Assembly: GCA_045646245.1 (NCBI GenBank)
Contig: JAZRKJ010000093.1
Span: 1 to 13,694 of the forward strand
Direction: 5' to 3'
From: SIG607 sp045646245
GTDB taxonomy: Bacteria > Bacillota > Clostridia > Oscillospirales > Acutalibacteraceae
DNA: 13,694 nt
Program-made: the position numbers and the translations under genes
In this document: in pieces, positions 5,901 to 12,546 of the stretch
Numbering within the stretch: the first letter of the stretch is position 1
Layout of the letters: every line of letters starts with the position of its first letter
Notes under the pieces: generated by a model
The model's input: only the letters and a program-made list of their open reading frames with translations
Database searches by the model: none
Told to the model about the DNA's origin: nothing

Positions 5901-6827
5901 ATGGTTTACGGCAATATTTTGGAAGCAATGGGTAATACGCCCATAATAAAACTTAATCGTATGGTCGATAAGGATTCTGCCGACGTTTACGTTAAATTCG
6001 AAGGACTTAACGTTGGGGGTTCTATAAAAACAAGAACTGCTTATAATATGATACTTGACGCCGAAAAGAAGGAACTTATAAACAGTGACACGGTTATTGT
6101 TGAACCGACAAGCGGTAATCAAGGTATCGGTCTTGCGCTGGTAGGCGCCGTTAAGGGACTTAAAGTTAAAATAATTATGCCTGATTCGGTAAGCGAAGAA
6201 AGACGCAAGCTTGTGCGTCATTACGGTGCCGAAGTGATTTTGGTTCACGATGCGGGTAATATTGGCGCCTGTATTGAAGAATGTGTTGAATTGGCGCTTA
6301 AAATGAAAAGGGAAGACCCAAAAGTATTTGTGCCTCAACAATTTGAAAACCCTGCCAATCCGGCAATTCAAACAAGCGCAACGGCAAGAGAAATTTTAGA
6401 AAACGTAAACGGAAACGTTGACGGCTTTTGCTCCGGCATTGGAACGGGCGGTACAATTACGGGTATAGGTGAAGCGCTGAAAGAGGCAAATCCTAACATA
6501 ACTATTTGGGCGGTAGAACCCGAAAATGCGGCGATTCTTTCGGGTGGCTCTATAGGTACTCATCTTCAAATGGGCATAGGTGACGGAGTTATCCCGATTA
6601 TCCTTAACCAAAATATATACGAAGACGTTTGTATAATCAAGGATGAAGAAGCTATTTCCACCGCAAAGGCGCTTGCCGCTAAAGAGGGTATTATGTGCGG
6701 TATAAGCAGTGGTACAAATGTTGCGGCTGCGCTTAAGCTTGCAAAAAAGCTGGGTAAGGGTAAAACCGTTGTAACGGTTCTTCCCGATACAGCAGAAAGA
6801 TATTTTTCTACGCCGCTTTTTGATTGA
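5901..6827 (+). CDS. cysK: Cysteine-synthase-like PLP enzyme (CysK family)
   Basis: A 308-residue fold-type II PLP enzyme, the usual O-acetylserine sulfhydrylase length. K43 (in GGSIKTR) is the predicted Schiff-base lysine, T70-S-G-N73 the substrate-binding asparagine loop, G181-T-G-G-T185 the phosphate-binding loop, and S269 in GISSG the residue facing the pyridine nitrogen. Family chemistry is O-acetylserine + sulfide to cysteine + acetate, in the cytoplasm. Several positions differ from textbook CysK: KTR for KDR, SGNQG for SGNTG, QTSATAREI for the H-x-x-T-T-x-x-E-I stretch, and DTAERY for DSGERY. A variant subgroup or different substrate is possible. ATG 5901 follows AAGCAGG. No Cym- or T-box-type leader is present. 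Confidence 0.85.
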   Translation: MVYGNILEAMGNTPIIKLNRMVDKDSADVYVKFEGLNVGGSIKTRTAYNMILDAEKKELINSDTVIVEPTSGNQGIGLALVGAVKGLKVKIIMPDSVSEERRKLVRHYGAEVILVHDAGNIGACIEECVELALKMKREDPKVFVPQQFENPANPAIQTSATAREILENVNGNVDGFCSGIGTGGTITGIGEALKEANPNITIWAVEPENAAILSGGSIGTHLQMGIGDGVIPIILNQNIYEDVCIIKDEEAISTAKALAAKEGIMCGISSGTNVAAALKLAKKLGKGKTVVTVLPDTAERYFSTPLFD

Positions 6828-6855
6828 AATTAAATTAAAGGAGATGTGTTTTGCT

Positions 6856-7029
6856 ATGGCAGATAATTTACGTGGTAGTTGGAAGGAGACAGGCGTTGGT
6901 TTGGGACACGCTTTCCGTGATTTGGGTAAAACCCTTATAAAAACCGGTGCAAAGGTTGTTAAGAAAGCCGACGAATGGGCAAATGAAGACGAAAATAAAG
7001 AAACTCAAAAATCGAAAGATGAAGAATAA
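6856..7029 (+). CDS. Small charged conserved protein (57 residues)
   Basis: The predicted protein begins MADNLRGSWKETGVGLGHAF, continues with a short amphipathic, weakly hydrophobic middle (DLGKTLIKTGAKVVKKADEW) and ends in a highly charged tail (EDENKETQKSKDEE). No signal peptide or true membrane span. It recalls small hypothetical proteins of Clostridia seen alone or after metabolic genes; function unknown. The start chosen is ATG 6856, 12 bp beyond GGAG (6840-6843). In-frame ATG 6844 overlaps that site. It lies 28 bp after the cysK-like gene and ends the cluster before a strong terminator. Confidence 0.7.
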   Translation: MADNLRGSWKETGVGLGHAFRDLGKTLIKTGAKVVKKADEWANEDENKETQKSKDEE

Positions 7030-7052
7030 AGTTGTTTTTGTGTAATTCTATC

Positions 7053-7083
7053 ATATTCTCCCTTCGGGGAGAATATTTTTTTG
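7053..7083 (+). terminator. Rho-independent terminator ending the 2849-7029 cluster
   Basis: ATATTCTCCC (7053-7062) and GGGAGAATAT (7067-7076) form a perfect 10-bp stem capped by TTCG closed by C-G, followed by a run of T. The same UUCG cap is used in the rRNA-operon terminator. Confidence 0.93.
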
Positions 7084-7090
7084 TACGATA

Positions 7091-7119
7091 TTGACACATA
7101 AAAGACGCTGTGTTAAAAT
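7091..7119 (+). promoter_or_regulatory. Strong sigma-A promoter of the etf/dehydrogenase operon
   Basis: Perfect TTGACA (7091-7096), a 17-bp spacer and TAAAAT (7114-7119), with TGT making an extended -10. The leader to the etfB start is only about 28 nt, leaving little room for a riboswitch. No clear operator palindrome is visible around it. Confidence 0.88.
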
Positions 7120-7153
7120 TAAACATATAAAATAATTGTATTTGGAGGGCAAA

Positions 7154-7942
7154 ATGAATATTTTGGTATGTGTAAAGCAGGTTCCCGGCTCTAATAACGT
7201 GGAAGTTGACCCTGTAACAGGTGTGCTTAAAAGAAGCGGAATAGCAAGTAAAATGAATCCATACGACTTATACGCTATTGAAACGGCTCTTTCTTTATGT
7301 GAAGAATACGGCGGAGAAGTTGAAAGCATTACCATGGGTCCGCCGCAGGCTAAGACCGTAATTGAAGAAACTATTTGTATGGGCGCTAAAAAAGGTACTG
7401 TACTTACCGACCGAAAATTTGCGGGTGCCGACGTTCTTGCAACTGCTTATACTCTTTCACAGGGAATAAAAAAAGCGGGTGAATTTGATTTAATTATTTG
7501 CGGTAAGCAAACAACAGACGGCGATACCGCTCAGGTTGGCGCTGAGGTTGCGGAATATCTGGGTTTACCTAACGTATCAAATGTTTTGTCAGTTGATTCG
7601 GTTAAGGGAAGGAAGGTTTTTCTTACTGTTTCTCTTGATGAGCAAATCGTTAAAATGAGCGTTAAAATGCCTTGCCTTATCTCTATGGAAAATGACGTGA
7701 ATTCACCACGACTTCCTTCTTACAAGAAAAGGCAAACCTTAACCGATGATATGGTTAAATTCTTAACCTTCGCTGATTTTGAAGACCAAAATGCCGACCA
7801 TTACGGTCTTAATGGTTCTGCAACTCAGGTTGAAAGAATTTTTCCGCCCGAAAAGAATACCGATAAAACCGTTATTGAGGGTAACAGTGAAGAGCAAGCT
7901 GAAGCGTTATTTTCGCTTATCCAAACCAAAAAACTTATATAG
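7154..7942 (+). CDS. etfB: Electron transfer flavoprotein subunit beta
   Basis: A 262-residue EtfB/FixA protein. It opens with MNILVCVKQVPGSNNVEVDP, typical of the family. F111-DLIICGKQTTDGDTAQVGAE holds the conserved G-K-Q-x-x-D-G-D-T-x-Q-V-G nucleotide-binding motif, and the family's closing segment lies near residues 185-205. It pairs with EtfA to form the Etf heterodimer. In bifurcating Etfs this subunit holds the FAD that exchanges electrons with NAD(H). The start is ATG 7154, after GGAGGG (7144-7149); an in-frame TTG at 7136 precedes this site. First gene of the operon, with etfA 12 bp downstream. The order etfB-etfA-dehydrogenase is that of lctBCD in Acetobacterium woodii, supporting an electron-confurcating role. 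Confidence 0.95.
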   Translation: MNILVCVKQVPGSNNVEVDPVTGVLKRSGIASKMNPYDLYAIETALSLCEEYGGEVESITMGPPQAKTVIEETICMGAKKGTVLTDRKFAGADVLATAYTLSQGIKKAGEFDLIICGKQTTDGDTAQVGAEVAEYLGLPNVSNVLSVDSVKGRKVFLTVSLDEQIVKMSVKMPCLISMENDVNSPRLPSYKKRQTLTDDMVKFLTFADFEDQNADHYGLNGSATQVERIFPPEKNTDKTVIEGNSEEQAEALFSLIQTKKLI

Positions 7943-7954
7943 GAGGGGTAAAAA

Positions 7955-9151
7955 ATGGCAGAACTTGTAATCAAACAGGAACTAATAAACGGTGAGAATG
8001 CCGAAAATTTAAAGAAAATTTGCCCCTTCGGCGCTATTTCTTATAACGGTGAAAAGTTAGAAATTTCTTCCGCTTGTAAAATGTGTAAGCTTTGCGTTAA
8101 AAAAGGCGGCGGACTTATTGAATATAAGGAAGACGAAATCGCGGGAGTGGATAAGTCTTTGTGGAACGGTATATGTGTTTACGTTGACCACAGAGAAAGA
8201 AATATTCACCGAGTGACTTGTGAGCTTTTAGGCAAAGCGAAAGAGCTTTCTAAAGTAACGGGGCATCCGGTTTATGCGCTTGTTATCGGTTATGATATGC
8301 GTGACAGCGTTAAGATGCTTATTCGTTACGGTGCAGATAAAGTTTTTGTATACGACGATGTGGCTTTTGAGAATTTCAGAATTGAGCCCTACACCGCGGC
8401 GTTCTACGATTTTATTGAAAAGGTAAAGCCGTCGTCGGTTATGCTTGGCGCCACTAATTTGGGAAGACAGTTAGCGCCCAGAATTGCCGCCCGTTGCAGA
8501 GCAGGTCTTACCGCCGACTGTACTGTTCTTCAAATGAAAGAAAATACCGACCTTGTGCAAATTCGTCCCGCTTTCGGCGGTAACATTATGGCGCAAATTA
8601 TTTCTACAAATACCCGTCCACAGTTTTGCACGGTGCGTTATAAGGTGTTTTCAGAACCCGCTCCGGATAAGAATAATAAAGGCGAAATTATTCCAATGGA
8701 AATTGATGAAGCCAAGCTTAAATCCGGAATAGAAGTGCTTTCATATTACGATAAACCCCGAGAAGTAGATATTTCCGAAGCGGAAGTAATTGTCGCTGTT
8801 GGCAGAGGCGCTATGAGTGAGGGTATGCGCAAGAGCGCTGAAGAGCTTGCCGAACTTTTAGGCGGTGTAGTTGCTTGTACCAGACCGCTTGCCGAAGCTA
8901 ATATTTTTGACGCAAAGCGTCAAATCGGTCTTTCGGGAAGAACCGTAAAGCCTAAGTTTATTATATGTCTTGGTATTTCCGGCGCTGTACAGTTTGCGGC
9001 AGGTATGAAATCCAGCGACTGTATAGTTGCGGTTAATACCGATAAAAACGCCCCAATATTTGACGTTGCTCATTACGCAATAGTAGGGGATGCAAATGAA
9101 ATTGTTCCCGCGCTTATCGATAAAATTAAGGAGGTAAAGGCTAATGTATAA
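7955..9151 (+). CDS. etfA: Electron transfer flavoprotein subunit alpha with N-terminal ferredoxin domain
   Basis: A 398-residue EtfA about 60-70 residues longer than plain EtfA because of an N-terminal ferredoxin-like domain (about 1-60). It has C23-P plus C41-x2-C44-x2-C47, enough ligands for one [4Fe-4S] cluster; the CxxCxxC of a first cluster and the final C-P of a second are missing. The body follows: NGICVYVDHRE (71-81), the Etf domain, and a C-terminal FAD domain with GLSGRT (325-330) and GISGAVQF (340-347), where many EtfAs have GQ(S/T)G and GISGAIQH. Ferredoxin-bearing EtfA is known in clostridial and acetogen lactate or acyl-CoA dehydrogenase complexes, where the cluster links to reduced ferredoxin. 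AGGAGGGG precedes ATG 7955; the dehydrogenase gene overlaps its end by 8 bp. Confidence 0.95.
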   Translation: MAELVIKQELINGENAENLKKICPFGAISYNGEKLEISSACKMCKLCVKKGGGLIEYKEDEIAGVDKSLWNGICVYVDHRERNIHRVTCELLGKAKELSKVTGHPVYALVIGYDMRDSVKMLIRYGADKVFVYDDVAFENFRIEPYTAAFYDFIEKVKPSSVMLGATNLGRQLAPRIAARCRAGLTADCTVLQMKENTDLVQIRPAFGGNIMAQIISTNTRPQFCTVRYKVFSEPAPDKNNKGEIIPMEIDEAKLKSGIEVLSYYDKPREVDISEAEVIVAVGRGAMSEGMRKSAEELAELLGGVVACTRPLAEANIFDAKRQIGLSGRTVKPKFIICLGISGAVQFAAGMKSSDCIVAVNTDKNAPIFDVAHYAIVGDANEIVPALIDKIKEVKANV

Positions 9152-10538
9152 TAAAATTACCGCATCCGATATTGATGCTTTAAAGAAGATTTCGGGCGAA
9201 AGCAACGTCTTTACCGGAGAACAAATAAGCCATGACTACAGCCACGATGAGCTGGGCGGGGTTGAAAAAATGCCCGACGTACTTATTAAGGTACATTCTA
9301 CCGAAGAAATTTCGGCTATTATGAAACACGCTTACGAAAGAACCATACCGGTAACCGTAAGAGGAAGCGGTACCGGTCTTGTTGGCGCTGCTGTTGCGGT
9401 GAAAGGCGGTATTTTGCTTGAAACCACCGCTATGAATAAAATTCTTTCACTTGATAAGGATAATTTAACCGTTACAGTTCAGCCCGGCGTACTTCTTATG
9501 GAGCTGGCAGCATTTGCTGAAGAAAACGATTTTCTTTATCCGCCCGATCCGGGTGAAAAAAGCGCCACTATCGGCGGAAATATTTCCACTAATGCGGGTG
9601 GTATGCGCGCTGTTAAATACGGCGTTACAAGAGATTACGTAAGGGAACTTACTGTAGTTATGCCTAACGGTGAAATTATGAAGCTTGGCGGAAGGGTTGC
9701 AAAAAACAGCTCCGGTTATAGCCTTAAAGACCTTATTATAGGCTCTGAAGGTACGCTTGCAATTATTACGGAAGCGGTACTGAAGCTTGTACCTTTGCCG
9801 AAGGTTTCGGTTAGCCTTCTCGTTCCGTTCCCCGATATGAAAAGCGCTATTGAAGCCGTACCTCATATTATCCGTTCAAAGGTGACACCCACAGCTATTG
9901 AATATATGTCAAGAGACACTATTCTGTTTTCTGAAAGTTATTTGGGTAAAAAGTTCCCCGATACCAAAAACGAAGCATATATTCTCCTTACCTTCGACGG
10001 TAATACCGACGAACAGGTAAACAAAGACCTTGATACCGTAGCAGAGCTTTGTCTTTCTATCGGTGCTATAGACGCTTATATAGTAGATACCGAAGAACGT
10101 AAAAAATCGGTTTGGTCCTCACGCGGCGCTTTCCTTGAAGCAATTAAGGCTTCTACCACTGAAATGGACGAATGTGACGTTGTTGTTCCCGGAAATAAGG
10201 TGGACGAATTTATTAAATTTACCCATACCTTGGCAGAAGACCAAAACATTCGTATTCCTTCCTTCGGTCACGCAGGTGACGGTAATTTGCATATTTATAT
10301 TTGCCGTGATGATTTGGATGAAAAAACTTGGGAAGAAAAACTGAATTTATGTTTTGACGCTATGTATAAAAAAGCGGAAGAAATAGGCGGGCTTGTTTCG
10401 GGCGAACACGGTATAGGTTACGCCAAAAAAGAATATCTTAAAAAGCAATACGGTGACAGCCATATTGCAATAATGCAAGGAATTAAAAAGGTGTTTGACC
10501 CCAAAAATATTCTAAATCCCGAGAAGGTTTGTTTCTGA
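9144..10538 (+). CDS. FAD-binding 2-hydroxyacid (D-lactate-type) dehydrogenase, GlcD/LctD family
   Basis: A 464-residue flavoenzyme of the VAO superfamily. The FAD_binding_4 domain (about 40-215) has RGSGTG (73-78), PPDPG (133-137), the GGNISTNAGG flavin loop (144-153) and GSEGTL (200-205). The FAD-oxidase C-terminal domain (about 220-460) has HAGDGNLH (376-383), whose histidines bind a divalent metal and substrate in this family, and GEHGIG (420-425). Family members oxidise D-lactate, glycolate and related 2-hydroxyacids. After etfB and etfA, the likely role is the dehydrogenase of a confurcating lactate dehydrogenase/Etf complex. ATG 9144 follows AAGGAGG and overlaps etfA; the stop overlaps the next gene by one base. 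The exact substrate and stereochemistry are not readable from the sequence, and no permease or racemase is adjacent. Confidence 0.93.
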   Translation: MYNKITASDIDALKKISGESNVFTGEQISHDYSHDELGGVEKMPDVLIKVHSTEEISAIMKHAYERTIPVTVRGSGTGLVGAAVAVKGGILLETTAMNKILSLDKDNLTVTVQPGVLLMELAAFAEENDFLYPPDPGEKSATIGGNISTNAGGMRAVKYGVTRDYVRELTVVMPNGEIMKLGGRVAKNSSGYSLKDLIIGSEGTLAIITEAVLKLVPLPKVSVSLLVPFPDMKSAIEAVPHIIRSKVTPTAIEYMSRDTILFSESYLGKKFPDTKNEAYILLTFDGNTDEQVNKDLDTVAELCLSIGAIDAYIVDTEERKKSVWSSRGAFLEAIKASTTEMDECDVVVPGNKVDEFIKFTHTLAEDQNIRIPSFGHAGDGNLHIYICRDDLDEKTWEEKLNLCFDAMYKKAEEIGGLVSGEHGIGYAKKEYLKKQYGDSHIAIMQGIKKVFDPKNILNPEKVCF

Positions 10539-11404
10539 TGAGTAAAACTTTTTTGTATCAGCTAACAGAAACTTCCCCTTTTATGATGTCTTTTGTTATT
10601 GTTACAAAGGAAAATAACTGTATAGTTATTGACGGTGGAAGAGAAGCGGATATGCCGCTGCTGAAAAAATACGTAGGCGGAAGGCATATTTCCGCTTGGA
10701 TACTTACTCATCCTCATTCAGACCATATTGGCGGAATTATGAGTGAAATTAAAAAGAACTGTCTTGCCGATTTTGACGTTGAGAAGATTTATTATAATTT
10801 TCCGCCCTATTCTTTAATAGACAAAACCGAAGACGTTCCTGACATAAAATACTACAGGAGCGAATTTGAAGAGGTACTTAAAGAATTTGTTTATGACCTT
10901 GAGCCTCAGATTAAAGATAAGGCGTATATAGTAAATCAAGGTGAAAGCATTACCGTGGACGAATGTAAAATAGATTTTATATATTCCTTCCATGATGGTA
11001 TTTATTCAAATATGATGAATGATGCATCCCTTGTTTTTAAGGTGATAACTCCTAATAAATCGGTGCTGTTTTTAGGCGATTTAGGCCCGGATGCAGGGGA
11101 TATACTCTTTAGAGAATCCCGCCATAAATTAAAATCTGATATTGTTCAAATGGCTCACCACGGTCATATGAACGTTGGTATGGAGGTTTATGCCGCCATA
11201 ATGCCCGAAGCCTGCCTTTGGTGTTGTGCTGATTGGCTTTATAACGAGGTTGAAGAACCTGCTTATCTTGCTGACGTACAAAAATTAAGGAAAATGAAAA
11301 GAATACGTATGTACGGTACCGCCGTTACAAGGCAGTGGATGGACATACTGGGAGTAAAAAAACACTACGTAACCAAGGACGGTACGCAGTGTATAGAACT
11401 TTAA
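10538..11404 (+). CDS. Metallo-beta-lactamase-fold hydrolase
   Basis: A 288-residue protein with an intact MBL metal-site series: D32-G-G, T57-H58-P-H60-S-D62-H63, N161-D-A-S (as in ComEC-type domains), L179-G-D181 and H207-H-G-H210. The pattern N-D-x-S-L-V-F then G-D then HHG is characteristic of the ComEC/Rec2-related MBL branch, but there are no membrane segments, so a soluble hydrolase is expected. Substrate unknown; phosphodiesters are plausible from family precedent only. ATG 10538 overlaps the dehydrogenase TGA (TGATG), with GAGAAGG upstream, so it is translationally coupled; an in-frame TTG at 10529 is less likely. It is the last gene of the operon, before the 11468 terminator. Why it is coupled to an Etf-dehydrogenase set is unclear. 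Confidence 0.9.
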   Translation: MSKTFLYQLTETSPFMMSFVIVTKENNCIVIDGGREADMPLLKKYVGGRHISAWILTHPHSDHIGGIMSEIKKNCLADFDVEKIYYNFPPYSLIDKTEDVPDIKYYRSEFEEVLKEFVYDLEPQIKDKAYIVNQGESITVDECKIDFIYSFHDGIYSNMMNDASLVFKVITPNKSVLFLGDLGPDAGDILFRESRHKLKSDIVQMAHHGHMNVGMEVYAAIMPEACLWCCADWLYNEVEEPAYLADVQKLRKMKRIRMYGTAVTRQWMDILGVKKHYVTKDGTQCIEL

Positions 11405-11467
11405 AGGTGATATTTACAGAGAAGGTCTTCCTACAAATTATAATAATTACGTAAGGTTTTAAAAAAG

Positions 11468-11500
11468 AAAATGGCAATCAACCGATTGCCATTTTACTTT
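11468..11500. terminator. Bidirectional terminator between convergent genes
   Basis: AAAATGGCAATC (11468-11479) and GATTGCCATTTT (11484-11495) form a perfect 12-bp stem with an AACC loop. A-rich sequence lies on the left and T-rich on the right, so it can stop the etf operon on the plus strand and the DUF308 gene on the minus strand. Confidence 0.92.
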
Positions 11501-11506
11501 ATGTGA

Positions 11507-12109
11507 TTATTCGTCAAAGTCTTGTTCACTTACTACGTTGTCGGGCCTTTTTCTTTTGGCTTCTTTAGGTTCGTTACCGTCGTGTGAAAGTTCTTTTCTG
11601 TAACGGTACATATTGATTATGGAAACAAAATCAAAAAGCGCGTTGGCAATAAGGAAAATGCCGCATAAAATAACCATAATGTTTTGGGGGGAGGGCGTGA
11701 ATATGAGAATACTTCCCAGAGTAATGGTAATAACCGAAGAAACAAGATTGAATTTCCAGGCGTTACCGCTTACTTTACGAAGTTCAAGGGCGCCAATGAG
11801 CTTAACCGATGAATCGAATACCAATGCAATACCGATAAATATCCACAAAAGGCGCATAAACATACCCGGATATATAAGGAAGAAAAGACCGACGCTTCCG
11901 AAAATCGAAGCCGGAATAAGCATATACCATTTATCGTATTCTTTTTTTCTTAAATACGGAATGGTGAAGAACAAGCTTATCAATAAAAATACTGTTCCCA
12001 AAACGTAGTTAAATGCTGTTTCCACAAACGAAGGAAAAGCGACCATAACGGTACCCAGTGCAAGGCAAATAAGCGGTACGGTAATATAAGATTTTTGGCT
12101 TGAATTCAT
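11507..12109 (-). CDS. DUF308-family membrane protein (HdeD-like)
   Basis: A 200-residue protein with six hydrophobic segments (about 9-27, 31-50, 61-80, 84-107, 118-137 and 143-165) and a charged cytoplasmic-type tail (170-200, rich in Glu/Lys/Asp). Helices pair into repeated two-helix units with G-x-x-x-x-L/I patterns and short Pro-Gly turns (YPG, FTPSP), the usual DUF308/HdeD arrangement. The family's function is poorly known; HdeD of E. coli is tied to acid resistance. The minus-strand AAGGAG (complement of 12118-12123) precedes ATG at 12109 with good spacing. A 275-bp inverted-repeat element begins at the 5' edge of that site, so any promoter lies within or beyond the element; a candidate extended -10 (TGTTAAAAT on the minus strand) is at 12332-12340. 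Confidence 0.85.
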   Translation of the reverse strand: MNSSQKSYITVPLICLALGTVMVAFPSFVETAFNYVLGTVFLLISLFFTIPYLRKKEYDKWYMLIPASIFGSVGLFFLIYPGMFMRLLWIFIGIALVFDSSVKLIGALELRKVSGNAWKFNLVSSVITITLGSILIFTPSPQNIMVILCGIFLIANALFDFVSIINMYRYRKELSHDGNEPKEAKRKRPDNVVSEQDFDE

Positions 12110-12122
12110 AATAGTATCTCCT

Positions 12123-12397
12123 TAAGCAAACACGAATAATCCGAATCTGCCCTAAACTGCATAATTTAGGCGCTTTTCGGTTTGTCGTCGCGTATAAGCG
12201 CCAGCTTTATAAGCTCCTCCGCACCAAAAATCCCTCAAAATTCTACTCGTTTAGGGCCGAAGAATTTTAAAGTGGAGGATTTTTGGCTTGGCGAGACACA
12301 AAACGCAGCGAATACTTTCGTATTCGCGAGTATTTTAACAATGCAAAGACGAAAATCCACCCTTTAAAATCAGGTTCGGATTATTCGTGTTTGCTTA
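12123..12397. mobile_element. MITE-like element bounded by 27-bp inverted repeats
   Basis: The left end (12123-12149) and right end (12371-12397) are reverse complements over 27 bp with one mismatch, which would be a G-U pair in RNA. Inside are more stems: GCCCTAAAC (12149-12157) with GTTTAGGGC (12249-12257); CCAAAAATCC and AAAATTCT (12224-12243) with AGAATTTT and GGATTTTTGG (12261-12286); AGCTT/AAGCT (12203-12215); and GCGAATAC/GTATTCGC (12308-12327). Short ORFs through it look incidental to the stems. There is no transposase, so if mobile it would be non-autonomous. Target-site duplication is not clear: CTCCTT lies on the left and ATGCATAA on the right. A large structured 5' leader for the DUF308 gene is an alternative reading. 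Confidence 0.6.
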
Positions 12398-12546
12398 TGC
12401 ATAACACAGTGTTAGCTTCCTGTGTGTTATATGTGTTTTGTCAGTTGGTCAGAAAAGAGTTTGAAGAGCTGTCTATAAAACTGGAAAACGTAAATTAGTA
12501 CAGGGGAAAACAGAGAACCGTGCTCTGTGAGCCAAGAGGGATTTTA
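12398..12546 (+). other. Gene-free gap with small palindromes
   Basis: No convincing gene is seen here. TAACAC-A-GTGTTA (12402-12414) is a perfect operator-like palindrome, with a nearby TGTGTGTTATA. ACAGAG/CTCTGT (about 12510-12527) is a small hairpin just before the orphan gene's ribosome binding site. A 33-codon ATG frame from 12397 to 12498 lacks a ribosome binding site and may be chance or a gene remnant. Confidence 0.35.

Noticed and set aside
5484..6371. 295-codon minus-strand ORF
   Set aside because: It lies antisense to the well-supported DUF6062 and cysK-like genes. Its low-complexity composition rich in Phe, Tyr, Asn, Arg and His is what the complement of these codons yields; a length artefact.
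7120..7153. Riboswitch or attenuator before etfB
   Set aside because: The leader is only about 28 nt and holds just the ribosome binding site.
11613..12008. 131-codon plus-strand ORF
   Set aside because: Antisense to the DUF308 gene, which has six clear membrane segments and a good ribosome binding site on the minus strand.
12182..12498. Two short plus-strand ORFs across the inverted-repeat element
   Set aside because: They follow the stems of the element, lack ribosome binding sites and resemble no protein.
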